A program made the translations under genes and the position numbers. A stretch of 64,000 nt of DNA from Phoenix dactylifera (lineage: Eukaryota > Streptophyta > Magnoliopsida > Arecales > Arecaceae): NCBI RefSeq assembly GCF_009389715.1, contig NC_052392.1, positions 36,815,360 through 36,879,359 on the forward strand, read 5' to 3'. Below the pieces are notes generated by a model. That model was not told the DNA's origin. It was given only the letters and a program-made list of their open reading frames with translations, and searched no databases. Shown in pieces: positions 34,217 to 47,500 of this stretch; within the stretch, counting starts at the first letter, position 1; each line of letters opens with the position of its first letter.

Positions 34217-35668
34217 TTATATAAAATGACTTGTAAAATTTAGTCGTACTAGTAATAATAGACCTCTCTTGTCAGTATTAGCTTTTCCAAAATACATTTT
34301 GGTAAGATATTTTTTTTCTTTATAAAACAAACAAGTTCTTAAAAAAAAATCTAAAAAAGATGTTTCCTAAGTTCATGATTTTACTTGTTAATAATGGTTC
34401 TTAAATGATATAAGACTCTCCCTTCGATTTATGATCATGCATTATGTAGTTTTTATTGTTTAGAATTTGAGAACAAATAACCATAAGAGATAGAGGATGA
34501 GTTGAGAATGAATACTAGTTCCTAACCAAGAGTGTTAAGTGCACTTGGATTTGTAAAGTAACCCAATATTTATGAGATGAGACAAGTTAACAAAACTATG
34601 ATATTTTGTTACTACTACGCAACTATGCAAGGAGCAACATTTCTTTTTGCATTACTCCAACACAAGTAACTTCCACGCATGCAAGTGAAAAGTTATATAT
34701 CGTACCAATTCCACCATGGACTTGATATAGATCACATAAAACTAACTTATGTCCAACTTTATCAAAGAATGCACGGTCTTAGGTCAACACTAGTAATTCA
34801 CATATCACACATAATTAATACAAAATTAACCTTGATGTTGTGTGATGAGAATGTCTCTTTATATATATTTCTTTCATTTCCTTCTTCTTTCTCTCTCTCC
34901 CTGTCTTCACGCACACGCTCAAAAACGACCCAATTCTCCTCTTCTCGAAAACTTTTTTTCCCCATCTAGCAGAAGAATAGGTTCTCAGTTTAAATAAATA
35001 AACCAACCTTATTCGTTAAATTTTTGTTTGTTTAAAAATTTTAAGATACTTACCTATTTTTTCAGACACTTTTTTAGGAAAACTGCAACTCTTCGAAAAA
35101 CAAAAAAAAAAAAAAATGGTAGTGTCGATTTCTGTAGGATGCAATGTTTCTGAAATATTATGTACCTCAAAAATACCGCACCCTATCAATCGCGAGAATT
35201 ACTATTACTGTTCTTTTCAAAATGAGATAAATTTTTTTTTTTTTTCTCTGCATGTAAGAAGCGAATTGACAGTATATATGACATGCCCCAGCCGTTCCGA
35301 TCCCATATCCCCTATATAATATAATTTAATATTATTATATAATAATATTTGTATATTATTTTAAATATATAAATCTATATATAGATAAAGAGTACTTGGG
35401 AATATAAGAATACATCTAGGCAATTATCAGAGAAAATAGTAACGTAAAAGAATATAAAATAAAAGATTCTCGGCCGCTTTCTAATATATAAAAGAAATAT
35501 AGATAAATTATTTTTTGAAAAATAAGGATTTTAAATAAACGTTTTACCTCGGCCCTTTATGGTTATTTTCATTGACCCTCTGTTTTCTGTTTCTCTCTGG
35601 TTCTCTGTTCTGATAGGAAAAGCTCTTCTCCTGTTAGACTCTCTCTTAGGAAGAGATCTTAGAGAGAT
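34217..35668. other. Upstream region of the F-box gene
   Basis: 1.45 kb, AT-rich. CTATATAATATAA at 35310-35322 is a possible TATA box about 350 bp before the start codon; a CT-rich leader (35577-35645) follows. No other feature recognised. Confidence 0.45.
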
Positions 35669-37573
35669 ATGCCTGGAGAGACGATGGCGGCTGATGAGGC
35701 GAAAGCGGACTGCGGCTCCAGCCTCCTGCTGGGGCTGCCGGAGGATGTGCTGGAGCTGATCTCCGGTCTCCTCCAGCCCCGCGACCTATGCAGCCTCGCC
35801 CTCTGCTGCCGCGGTCTCCGCGCCGCCGTCGCCGCCTCCGAGAAGGCCTGGCTCGCCCAGTGCCGCCGCCTCGGCCCGCCGCCGGACCTCCTCCCCCGGT
35901 GGCGCTCCGGCGTCCGCTCCTACGGAGCCCTCTGCCGCTTCCTCTCTTCCGTCTCCCCCCTCCTCGGCATCTGGGTCCACCAGAACCCCGAGCTCGGCAA
36001 CGTCGTCTGCGTCATCTGGGGCTTCCTCTCCGTCGCCGCCTGCCGCGTTATCCCCCAGGAGCTTGGCCCTCTCGGCCTCGACGCTGGCCCCCTCCTCTGG
36101 GCCCCCGTTTTCGAGATCTTCGCCGACTTCGACGGCGCCCCCTCACTCCTATTCGTCCACGGTCGCGACCTCGCCGACGAGTGCCTCTTCCCCGGCGCAG
36201 TCCGCTCCCTCGATCCCGCCGCCAACGTCCTCCTCCTCGAGGTAGACGCTCGCCCATCTGTCAACCCCTCCCCACCTTCCAAGTCCCATCTTTTGCCCCA
36301 GTGTCGAAGCTTTTCCACCGATTCCGAGCCCAAAGATCCCACCTTTACGAGCAACTTCTGCCGGTCGGACACCACCGTCGCCTCGCGTCCCTCGCCGCCT
36401 CCGGTGCCGCCGCCGCCGCCGCCTCCTCCCTTCAGCCGTTTAGCCTTCGGCGACCGGCGGAGGCTTCTCGACCTCGTCGCCGGAAGGGTCCGCCTCAAGG
36501 TCCCCCAGGATCTGGCCGCCGCTCCGCTCTTCCCTTGCTCGCCTACTCACGACGATATAGCAATTTTGGCTGATCGGAGGTTATCGCTCATCCAGATGCA
36601 CAAGCTCAATGGTGGCCGCATGGATCCGAAGGTGGCAGAGCCGACGTTGGGCTCAAGCGAGCACAGTAGAATTCCCAGCAGTGATGAGATTCCTTGCTCC
36701 CGGAGCAGCACCACTGGTCGGAGGAGGAACCTTTTCTCGGTTGCTGGGTACGTCAAGGATGGCCTGAAGCAATTCATGGGGAGGTCATCAAGTTCCCTTA
36801 ATGCTTCCGGGCTGATATCGAGCAAACGGGTTTCTCTGGGGTCCGGCGAGAGCAAACATGTGCCTGTACATGAGTTTTTGAGGACCGGCGACACGATCAG
36901 GCTGAGCTTGAGAGCTGCATACATGAGGCTGACTACTTACCGGGCATGGCCAAACATGCACGACAACCGGTTTGCTCTGTATAAGCTCCCGTTGCAGGCC
37001 CCAGAGGCAGGCAGAGAGTACGCTGGTCTATGGGGTGGCACATTTGGCTGGCCTCCTGGTCGGCCCTCTGAAGACAAGCCAGGGAAGGCCCTGTTCTTCT
37101 TGCTGCTTTCGTATGAGGAGGCTGAGGGGCAGCTTCTTCTCATTGCCACCAAAATTTTGGAAGGAACCCACTATGTTCTCCACCCCAATGGCTCTGCAAT
37201 GTTCACCGTGAAGGTTGATGAGCCAGCAACAGAGCCATTCCCTTGGGAGACTGATGGTGACTCTATCCATGTGGAAGTGAAGCACACTTGCTCCGGGGAG
37301 GGCATTGCGAATGGTTATGGGTTCCGATACCCTGGATCTAAGCCTGGTTCCCTCTATGTGATCCAACATGGGCTTCTTGCATTTGTCTGGAGTGAGTCCA
37401 AGGCTGTCTTGACTTTGCAGAGGCTAGACTTGGAAGAGCTGCTAAAGAAAGGAGAGCGAGTTCCCTCTCTACCTCCAATTGACAATTTTGCCTACTTAAC
37501 CAAATCATATTCAAATGTTTTTGCAGGCTTCCCTACCAACTCGAGTTGTTCAACTTCACCCCGGTATGATTAG
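35669..37573 (+). CDS. F-box protein (At5g39450 type), single exon
   Basis: 634 codons without introns. The F-box is at residues about 19-65 (LGLPEDVLELISGLLQPRDL...), which would bind SKP1 in an SCF ubiquitin ligase. The long C-terminal part (IWVHQNPELGNVVCVIWGFL, later AGLWGGTFGWPPGRP and NFAYLTKSYSNVF) resembles Arabidopsis At5g39450 as I recall it, a protein of about 580 residues; no kelch or LRR repeats are visible. The substrate is unknown. A proline-rich insert lies near residue 250. A second ATG at codon 6 (35684) is an equally plausible start. The first 900 bp are very GC-rich and the rest is not, the 5' gradient typical of monocot genes. Confidence 0.87.
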   Translation: MPGETMAADEAKADCGSSLLLGLPEDVLELISGLLQPRDLCSLALCCRGLRAAVAASEKAWLAQCRRLGPPPDLLPRWRSGVRSYGALCRFLSSVSPLLGIWVHQNPELGNVVCVIWGFLSVAACRVIPQELGPLGLDAGPLLWAPVFEIFADFDGAPSLLFVHGRDLADECLFPGAVRSLDPAANVLLLEVDARPSVNPSPPSKSHLLPQCRSFSTDSEPKDPTFTSNFCRSDTTVASRPSPPPVPPPPPPPPFSRLAFGDRRRLLDLVAGRVRLKVPQDLAAAPLFPCSPTHDDIAILADRRLSLIQMHKLNGGRMDPKVAEPTLGSSEHSRIPSSDEIPCSRSSTTGRRRNLFSVAGYVKDGLKQFMGRSSSSLNASGLISSKRVSLGSGESKHVPVHEFLRTGDTIRLSLRAAYMRLTTYRAWPNMHDNRFALYKLPLQAPEAGREYAGLWGGTFGWPPGRPSEDKPGKALFFLLLSYEEAEGQLLLIATKILEGTHYVLHPNGSAMFTVKVDEPATEPFPWETDGDSIHVEVKHTCSGEGIANGYGFRYPGSKPGSLYVIQHGLLAFVWSESKAVLTLQRLDLEELLKKGERVPSLPPIDNFAYLTKSYSNVFAGFPTNSSCSTSPRYD

Positions 37574-40500
37574 TGTTTTTTTGCGATGTTTATTCTATTT
37601 GCTTGGATTCTGCCGTCGCTATAGTCATTGTATTTTTTCAGCTTCTAACAAAATGCATGGTAGCTTGGTGCTTTACATACTTGATAGAGAGATAGGATAC
37701 ATGGTGGCCGGTGTGCTGTCTAACTATGTTTTGTTTCTTTATATGTGTCTGTGCATGAAGATTTATCATGGGAAACTTTAGTAGAAATTTAAATAGCAGA
37801 TTCCTGGTGCTATCTCTAATTTATATGGTGCAAGTCTTTTGCTGCTGTAATTATCTGACTGTGCTGTAATGAGATAGCTCACTTTTGGATTTGCCCTTAT
37901 CTTTCACTAGACTAAAGCATAAGCCATGTCCCAACACTTCCACAAAAGCTTTGGAGATGTGCCTCTAAGAGATGTCATCATCAGATTGTGATATTTCCTT
38001 CATTGCATTAGTAAAATTTTCAAGAGCAATGGAGGAAGAGGCGAATAGTGAGGGGAAAGTGTAACAGTTGCTGCCTTATAGAGGTTATGCAATGGGTGGA
38101 CTGTAATTGTTTATACATAAAGATGACATTATTGATACTCTGGTCTTCAATACCATACCACAAAACAGCATGCCGCCATTGAGCAAAGTACTAGGTTTGC
38201 TTGGTAGGACAAAGGACAACAAATTATGCACCATGAAAGATGTGGAGATGTGAATGTATAGAAAGTGATAATAGAAATGGTGAGGATGAGAAACAACAAT
38301 AATGACTGGAAGAAAGGTCATATTTAATTGCATGGATTGCAACAAGGGTATTTTAAGAACAAAAGTACCATTTTGTTGTGATGCATGAGGACATGGATTT
38401 TGAGATAAACATGCTAGAAAAATTAAAAGGCCAAAATATATGAAAATGCAATACTTTTATGACCTTAAGACCCCAAGAGTAAACCATACGGTAGGATGCC
38501 TATGAAGCTTGCTAAGTTGAGAGTTATGAAGCATTTGATAGAGCCGAGTGTAAAAGTCATTGATAAACAGTGTATACCAGCTGTTGCGACCCCAAGAGAT
38601 TTGTATGATGGATTTGATTAAGTGAAAAGTTGCAATATGGTGCTTAGATCCAACAGAGGATTCAGTTGTTTGGCTAGTTAACAGCTTCTAGAAGTTGAAT
38701 CGATGAACTTTATTAACGGCGCTAGATCAAGTCTGGAGCTGAGAATTGGCAAGGTTGTGCTGGCATCATAAATCTGTGGAAGCACAATACAATTGCTTCA
38801 AGGTTGCATAAGGATAGTGGTCCTCAGCCCGCTATGTGATGTTATTACAGTTAGCAAATTGGAAGACTAAGAAAGGTATGTTCATGGCAGTTGTAGGAAT
38901 CTGGAGAACCTGTACATAGAATATGGTTAAAGAAAATGTTGAAGGTTGTACAGTGAGGGTGTGATCCAAACTAAACGCGCACATCTAAATCAACAATCCA
39001 TATAGAACCTAATATACTGCAGGAGACGTGCATGAGATTGATAAAGCTGAGTTAAATGGCGAATCAAGAGCTAGTTGCTGCAGGGACAAGTTTCAGGGCC
39101 TGGCTAAGGCATGAGAGAGATATGCTTGAGAGTGACATGCTCAGGAAACCAGTAAATTAAAGGAACTTTTGCAAATGAAGAATTTCAGAATATATAGAAA
39201 ATCACGCTAGTTGGAGAAATATCTCTCTTAATAACAACAGTACAATTTGCTGCTAAAAACAGTAGTCAATGTACATGTTAAGGTAATATCAGCAACGCCT
39301 ATGGACCATCATCGTTAATAGGGGTTGTGAATCAAGGCACATGCCTATGCTATATGCTCTATAGCTCTAAAGTGCTGATCGGTAGAAGCTTATTGTACAA
39401 CCACCTCACCCCCTTTACCGCTTGCTGCCAAAACCCCAACCCCTAAACAAGAATCTGAATACTTTAATGGGCCCCTTGACCTATGGCCAGATAACCATTC
39501 CCATTGGCCCACCCTGATAATGGAAATGTGGTACATAGCCTCTTAACAAATCCTGCAGTCTTCCTAAAAATCTGTCACAATCCATTGGTATATTTTAACA
39601 CGTTTTTCCAAATAAAGCGCCTCTTTTTGTATTATATTCTGTGAGACTGTGACTGATCACAAAAGGGAAGTACTTAAAGTGTCTATTAGCCGTCCTATTT
39701 TTGAGTTGCATAAGTGCATGCGTATCACAAGGCATGGGTTGTATATTTTTATTATTGAATGTCAAAGGTTTATGTGGTCGGAGTCTTCTTTTGTGGCTGG
39801 ACTTCCCCATTATTTTAGGTGGACTTTTTTTTAGGAGCATGATGATAGCTTTGAGAGTTCTGGTGCATCTAAGTAACAAGAACAAAAACATACAAAGAAA
39901 AAGAAGGTAGAAGTTCAAGCCTCTGACTTCTTTTTAATGTGCTTCCTTTTCTGATCCTTTAGGTTGCAGCCATCCATTGAATACTCCCTCCTCTTGGATA
40001 AAGACATACATAGCATGGACAAAAAACATTCATATATGTACCATCTTGCGACTAGAAAACTTTGCCTTTATGCGAAAGTCTTTCCGTAAATAAGCAAAAG
40101 GGATTCCTTGAAATGCATGCACATGTGTTTGTGAGAGAGAGTAATGAGAGTTTTTTCGACTTTTTTCTATTTTTCTTGGTTAAGTTTTCAATTGTCGCCT
40201 GTTCTTTTTATTTTTCCTTTTTCCTTTTTCCCTTGTGCATGCAAGTCATGAATAAATGAATTCTCTTTGAATATGATCATACTTGGAAATCCCCTTGTTA
40301 ATAGTTTGTTTTTTTCTTCTTTTCTTTTAAAGAAACAACTCTAATAGTTGGTGCCCTTCCTTGATAATAATTCTTATTTGTTGGCATGGATACAAAAATT
40401 GCTAGAGTGGGATGAAACTGTCGCCGATACAAAACTGAAATTGGTACAGGTGCAGGATGCAGAAACCATCTGTACTAGTATGTACAGGCTGCACTGGTTC

Positions 40501-42097
40501 GTACCAATCCATACTAGTGTATGCTGATGGCACCGTACCAACCATACCGGTTGGTATCGACCATTTTTTATTCTTTTTGATGTTTTCACTTTTGGTATGT
40601 ATAATTGTACCTGTATAATGCCATTTAAATGGAAAAACAGGACAAGGTTTGGTACTGTGTTTAAAATCTCTCTCTTTTTTTTTTTTTGCTTTTATAATGC
40701 TTATCTTTCTTTGTATGCTTTTCTATAGCATAAGGAGTTTATTTGTTGACAGTGAGTAGAATAAAGGGAATTTCCTGAAATCTGAAAATGATTTAGCAAT
40801 AATGACTGTAGTTTTTAATTGTAATCGATTCTTTCATTTGTAAGCTTTTTAACATTTGTCAATCAAAAAAGGAGGTTGTTTATTTATAATTTACTGACTA
40901 CTGTTGATCCCATGCCCACAACCCCCACCCCTCCAAACCTTAGAAATGGAAAATTCTGGTTTCGCCCATGTGTACATCTGATATGCATGTCATGCATGCC
41001 TCAAAACATGGAGATGAAGGAGAAAAATAAAGTATATAAACTGTGAAAAATGAAATAAAGAATCCCAAATATGCCCAATGGAATTCAAATAACAATTATG
41101 GAAGATCCAAGAACCTTCAAGGCAAGGATCAAGAAAGGGGAATTGATTAAATTACTAGGTGACAAATTGTTAGTTAAACACCTCTGCCAGGTACTGTAGG
41201 TAATGAAAATTGCTATTGTAGCAAGCAAATTGCTTCATGTAGGTAGAAAAAAGAACATGAAGAAGCTAAAGAAGCTTTCTAATGTAAATTGTAAAATAAA
41301 GAGCATGGTGGATGGCGAGTGTGCAACAATGGAAATTAAACTTGGATCATGATCGTATCAAATCAATCTTTCTGATACTTATGGATGTCAAAATAGTATC
41401 AAAAGGGAGTTATTTTCTTTATTTGGTTGATATGAGGTCGAAATTTGAGACCTGGTGAAACCGATTCCAAGCAACCAAATAGATTTGTCTCCTGTTTTGA
41501 GAGCATCAAGTGGACTCATCAAGGAGTAGAGAAATTAGAGAGACCTCTTGGGGAGACAAATGTATGTAGAGCTGAAAATAAATCAATTCTGAAGGCAACA
41601 GCAGTCTGGTTTTAGCAATGTAAAGAAGCTTGCGTTGAAACTGGTAGAGCATGTTAAGACCAAAGCATGCCTAGTGAAGGAGAGTGGATGGGATTATGCG
41701 AGAGGGTTATGGAAGGGGAACAAACACGTAAACCTGAATGAGACCTGCAAATTCTTTAGACGAACTTCCAGTAATGTGATTTGCAGTTGTGCACAGCCAA
41801 GTAGCCTCAGTCAGATTTAATTAGCTTTTAAGCCTAAAATACTCCATTAGAGGACATAAAAATGTTTACTGATGCACCTTTGCATGGACATGTATTCCTT
41901 CACCATTATTTTCCAAATATGCTCTTGGACTTTTCATGAATACATTTACAAAGAAAAATATAACCAGCTTTTTTAATTTCTCTCGTCGCACAACTTATGC
42001 CAGTATTGACTGGCGTGATGATATCAGTGATCATCTTGTGAACTCATGATAAAAACAAGGACATTGAATTGTGTTTCATGCTTATGCATGTAAATAG
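37574..42097. other. Intergenic region after the F-box gene
   Basis: 4.5 kb, AT-rich, F-box 3' UTR at its start. Near 40430-40560 there is a patch of GTACCGG/GGTACC-type motifs like those at the ends of the 25256 fold-back. No coding sequence recognised, but upstream exons of the candidate gene at 42098 could be hidden here. Confidence 0.45.
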
Positions 42098-43310
42098 GAT
42101 GTCAACTGGCACGAAGAGACTTCTAGGTTTGCTCTTCATCATCTTGTTTCTGATATTGGTTTTATTACCTCTATCCGGGTAATTTTGGTAAGCTAGGTAT
42201 CATGATCATGTTATTATCTAGTTTTCAGGAATGGACAAAGCATTTGGAGTTAGCTTTTCTATGTCCTGCATTGCAGCAAATGACTGATTCTGTATGCTTA
42301 ATTAGCAAGTCTCATCCAAGTTTCGATGGAAACTATTTGCTCATATGCATCCAATCATCTGTCGTGGTTGCTATGCAGTTTGTGGATAGAATGCTGTGTC
42401 CACAAATGAGAGTACGTTGTGAGATGCATCTTTGAGTTTATATGGCAGGAGGCTAACCAGTAACCATTATCTCTTATCAGTAACAATGTATTGTTGGCTT
42501 CCACTGCAATAAAAGTGGATTATCTCTTTCTTTGGTACGTGGATCTTTGATAGATGTTATACTAAAATGCTTTCTATACCATGTGAGATAATATACTACT
42601 AATTTTATTATAACAATTAAGTTGTTAAAATTTATTTCCATTTGCGGAATACTAACTCAATTTTTACATGCAGGAAATATCATTGACAGTGGATTCTAGA
42701 GTTGTGACATTTGAAGGCGCAAGATGCGACTTTAGCTTTGTTCCAGCTCTGAGGTCAAACAAGACAAAATTTTCAAGCAATTTATAAGTTCGTAGCTACC
42801 CAGCCAAATTCTACATCTCACCATGGTATCTTATTCCACAAATTTGATAATTAGTCAGTGTGTATGAACAAGTGCTTGGAAGTTTGTTGAGTTTCAGGAC
42901 ACATACTTTTGAAGCCATCATCTTCGTCAAGTGGATTTATGCGTCAAGCTAATGTGATCAAGGAAAATATTTATATTGGCTGTCATCAAGTTGTGAGATG
43001 TATAAAAATGAATCAGAATATTCTCCTTGGGGCTGAACCTATGCACATTGTTGCAATAAAACATCCATTATCTTAATTACAACATATTGGTTCTTTGATG
43101 ATTTCCTGTAGTGTTTTTAATGCAGGAAAGCTTTGCGGAGGCCTGTTTCTGGCTGCAGACACCAAATGTACAAAAATGAAATAATGGTGTATGCAGACTG
43201 TACTGAAGGGGTTACTGCAGGTTGGTAATTTTTAATTTGTTGAAAGAAAATGTTGTCGATTGTCATTAATTTGTGCATGAGAAAAAACACCAGATTGGCC
43301 ATTTGTATGA
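42098..43310 (+). CDS. Unrecognised gene, 3' exons only (candidate)
   Basis: Five segments join in one frame with AG acceptors and GT donors: 42098-42178 (DVNWHEETSRFALHH...), 42229-42411 (...SVVVAMQFVDRMLCPQMR), 42674-42753 (EISLTVDSRVVTFEGARCDF...), 43126-43220 (KALRRPVSGCRHQMYKNEI...) and a short last one, 43294-43310 (DWPFV, stop). Phases match at every joint (0, 0, 2, 1) and no segment has a stop, which is hard to get by chance. No family is recognised; no signal peptide or repeats seen. A start codon and 5' exons were not found, so this is the C-terminal part of a gene or a recent pseudogene. The last exon and the GTCAAA donor are weak. Confidence 0.42.
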
Positions 43311-43870
43311 TGATGGGAAGAACAACTGAACACTCGAGAACCCGATGAAGCGGACGAGTATTTTACTCCAAAAGGATGGAAAAAAAAGTGAGGCCCATGC
43401 GTTTGCTGCATCCTCCATGGTTTAAACTGCCAGAAAATGGTTGCGCATGTTGCACCAAAAAAAAAAGGCAAACTTTTGCCGATCGACGCATTCGAATAGC
43501 TTTCAAAACTATTGTATTGTTACTTGGAAGCTTCCTAGGAGATGGGAAAACATAAATGAATTAGTTCATGCAAATTGAGCAAGCACAGACCTTTCAGTCA
43601 CCTTGTATGAGAAGCATGCTTATAGACCACTAATGCAATGATCAAGTACTAATATCTTTGCCCATGGACCGCATATGTCTACAATGCAGCAGCATCTTTT
43701 AATTTATTTTTTTGCTTCTGGCTGGGGTCTGCTTTTTTTTTTTTTCCCCGCTAAAGCCGATGGCTCATATTCATCTTTGTTATACCGAATGGCTCATACA
43801 CGTCTAGTATGGATGCACCCAAAAAAATCAAATAATAACAAATCTCAGAGTGTTCTAGGCAGCTTCCTTT

Positions 43871-44110
43871 CTCCAACCACAAAGCCTCTTAAGATGGTCA
43901 GCCACGTATGAAGCCACCCAATCCGCGGCCTTATTAACCTCTCTATAAACTTATTTGGTCTGAAAAGCAACATTCCCACTTACCATGGCTCGAATGTTCC
44001 AGAGTAGGGGTGGCACCTATACAACTACTCTGGCCTATAGAACACGTCGTGTATAGCCCAGACCAGTCCGTGCCGTTCTCAACTCCGCCTCCATTTCCCT
44101 CAACTCCGCC
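43871..44110 (-). pseudogene. Decayed RNase H-like retroelement fragment
   Basis: On the minus strand one frame reads AELREMEAELRTARTGLGY ... LLWNIRAMVSGNVAFQT ... VYREVNKAADWVASYVADH with three in-frame stops. Same domain pattern as the fragment at 33824 (REAN/REVN then AxWxASY). Nonfunctional. Confidence 0.55.
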
Positions 44111-44552
44111 CTTAGAATAGAAGGGTCAAAGATTAGCATTCTTCAGCAGCAACCATCATAAAATTTGGGCTTCTGATTGGGTCTGCTTCACGACTTTAAA
44201 ATTAGGGACAGGAGTATGCCACCACTCTCAAAGCAAAACCCGGTGCCGGAAACCACGACGTTTTCCCTCTTCGTCTTCCAATACGGGCGCAGTTTATTTA
44301 GCTTGAAGCCTTGCTTCCTAATCCTCCATCAGTTGATTTTCTTTTTATTGAGCCAAAAAAATTGTTAGAATTGCATTCCCTTCAGTTTGAATTCGAGGCC
44401 GAAGCGGGAAACCGACCATAGGAGATACGACGCCGACAAGCGTCTCCCATTATTCGCTTCTTATAATCCCGGTGTTCCCCAAAATCTCTTCCGTTCGTTT
44501 ATCTCGTAACGAAGGGCAAGAACCGAGCGACCGAGCGACCGAGCGAGCGGAG

Positions 44553-47500
44553 ATGGCGGAGGAGGAGAGGAAGCCCCTCAGCCTCAATGAGCGCCACCAG
44601 CGCCTCCTTCAGAAGCTCTCTCAATCTCAATCCCGTCCACCCCATCGCCCAGGTACCCATCTTTTGATCCCTAAACCCTCGTTTTCGATCGGTCGTCGCT
44701 GACCCTTTCTTCCTGGTGATCAGAGGCGAGGGTCCGTAAGGTCAAGATGGAGGGCCGGCGCCGCCTCTGCAAGCTCTCCTCGGAGACCCCCGACGAGACC
44801 CCGGACGAGAACTTGTTCGATTCGCCTCCCAGAGTGATGGACGCCGGCGCCGGCGGCGGGGGCGGTGAGGAGAGTATCAGGGACATTCTGGACGATCTCA
44901 CCTCACGTATGGATGCCCTCTCTGTCGAGAAGCCGAGGTCCAAGCCCGTGTCCTGTGTTCCAGAGCCTGAGGTGGAGTACGAGAGCGCCGCCTCCTCCCT
45001 ATCTCCCTCTTCTATCAAATCTAGCCCTGGAAAGGACGAAGAAGGAGAAACCAAGAAAAAGGAGGCGGTGGTCAAGGGGAAAGCCGTGGGACGATCTTGT
45101 GCTTTCGAGGATGAGGAGGAGGAAGAGGTTTGTGTGATTTCAGAAACTGGTGGGAGGAGAGAATCGAGTGAGGGAGAAGGCGAAGATGGATTGGTTGAGG
45201 TCCTTGATGATGAGTCAGTGGGGGTTTTGAGTGATGATGATGAGGGGGATTGCTTCACGATGGCTGGCACTGGCAGCAGCAAGTCGAGGATGTATAAAGT
45301 GCCTCAAAGAATTGCAAAGATGTTGTACCCTCATCAGCGAGATGGGTTGAAATGGCTGTGGACACTTCATTGCACTGGGAGTGGAGGGATTTTGGGTGAT
45401 GACATGGGGTTGGGGAAGACTATGCAGGTATAAAGCATGTGGTATTACTTTCTTGTCTATCTTTCTACCTATCAGTCAGTTAAAATCGTGCTCATATTTA
45501 GATTGTTCTGCTTTACTGCTTATGATTTCTACTTGACAGAAAAATGAATGCGGTCAGTCAATACATCATATCCGGCATTTAATCGTCTTCATCAGGGGGC
45601 TGCTTCATGCATCATTGAGCTTAAACCCTGTGACTGTAGTTAGGTCAGGTTTTCTTTCCGCCAGCCTTCCAGGTTTTATGGCAGGCCTCTCCCTTGGCCA
45701 GAGAGTAAGAATGCAACACCAACTTGATAGAGGGCCAATATTAGGTTGAGCGAAAACTGTAAAACAAGAGGAAAACTTGATTTAAAAGGCCAACACCATA
45801 AAAGTGATGGGTTTTGATTTAGGTTGAGGTATGCTCATTATCATTGCTGAGTGAAGTCCAGAGTACATTGATACAAGCAAATATCTAATGTTTATCTCAT
45901 GTTATGCATCACGCATTGTGGTAAGATACGTTGGACATAGCATAAACACTCCTTTTGAAACCTCATTTAAGTCGGAACACCAGCATATAAGTAATGGTCA
46001 TATCATGTTATGCATCACATAGTGGTAGGATACATTAGATATAGGTTGATTGACTTTATGCTCCTCTCCAAACCTCATTCAAATCAGAAGCTCCCTTCTC
46101 CCTTGTGTGTTTCAACAATACTAAACTGTACATAAATTTAAGGACCCCTGCCACATTCTTGTCTTTGAAGGATGAAAAAGCAATTTCAAAAACTTTTTAA
46201 GGAGATATTGTTGTAGTATTTTTACTAAAAAGTATTTCTCATAGTTGTAACTACTCTTCTAAGAAGTAATATGATGGACATTTATGGGGCTATACTAGTT
46301 TGTATCTCTTCTTGCGATCAAGATTTCTTTTAACTAGGTTATTTTCTTTAGTTGGGCATATGGGTAAATTACTTTGTGATCTTACTATTTCAGCAAAACA
46401 GATGGTCCAACAAGGCATTGTTTCATTGCCATCTATGCTGTATGATTGGGTCCTACTTAGAATTATGTAGTTATGAATATCATACGTGTTCTAGATGACT
46501 AAATGATTTCACATGCCATATTAACTAAAACATTGGTATATCTTATGTCACCCTAAACTTGACCAACGTAAGTGAAAATGATTTCCTACAATACTGGAGT
46601 ATGTAATTCTGACTATTATGCCTCATGTTTTTTCTTGTTCCTGTAGGGAATAGTGAAGTATTTCTATATTGTTGATGATTTTAATTTTTTTTAGGTTGCT
46701 GCTTTCTTGTCTGGTCTTTTTCATTCTCATTTGATTAAGAGGGCATTGATTGTGGCCCCAAAGACACTTCTTGGTCATTGGATGAAAGAGATGTCAGTCG
46801 TGGGGCTCGGTGAGAAGATTAGAGAGTGAGATCCATATGACTTCTTTTGCCTTATTCTAGTCGCAAATCGACTTTTGTTAGGTAACTTGATTATTGCTCG
46901 TGTTTTTTCTTTCTCTCTTTTTCTTGCAGTTACTCTGGAGCTAATGCAAAACTTCGCCAATATGAACTTCAATATGTACTCAAGGTCTTGTTACTTCTTT
47001 TTTCAGCAGCTTCTGAATCATCTCCATATTAATTCGTGATTTTGCTATGTTTCTTCTTGGATAAGCACATTGTGATGCTTTAGGATGAATGTATGTCATA
47101 TAGGTGGAATATGATTTTCTTAGGCTGTTGCTTATAATTGATGGTTCTGTTCTACAGGAAGGTGGTGTTCTTCTCACAACATATGACATTGTGCGAAACA
47201 ACTCAAAATCTATACAGGGTGATTGGTATGCTAATGGAGATGGAAGCGAGGAAGAAGTCTTATGGCATTACACCGTGCTTGATGAGGGGCATATCATAAA
47301 GAATCCCAAAACGCAAAGGGCCCAAAGTTTATTTGAGATACCAAGTGCTCATCGCATTATTATTAGCGGAACACCAATACAAAACAACTTGAAGGTGATT
47401 CCTTTTCTTCTCAATTTGTTGCTTTCTCATGATTGTTCTTATTTTATAAGCTTTTGGTGGACATATGTGTGCATGTGTGTGTGTGTGTGTGTCTTTATGT

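Noticed and set aside
41635-41820. 61-codon plus frame upstream of the candidate gene at 42098
   Set aside because: No phase-compatible splice link to the first good exon and no recognisable content.
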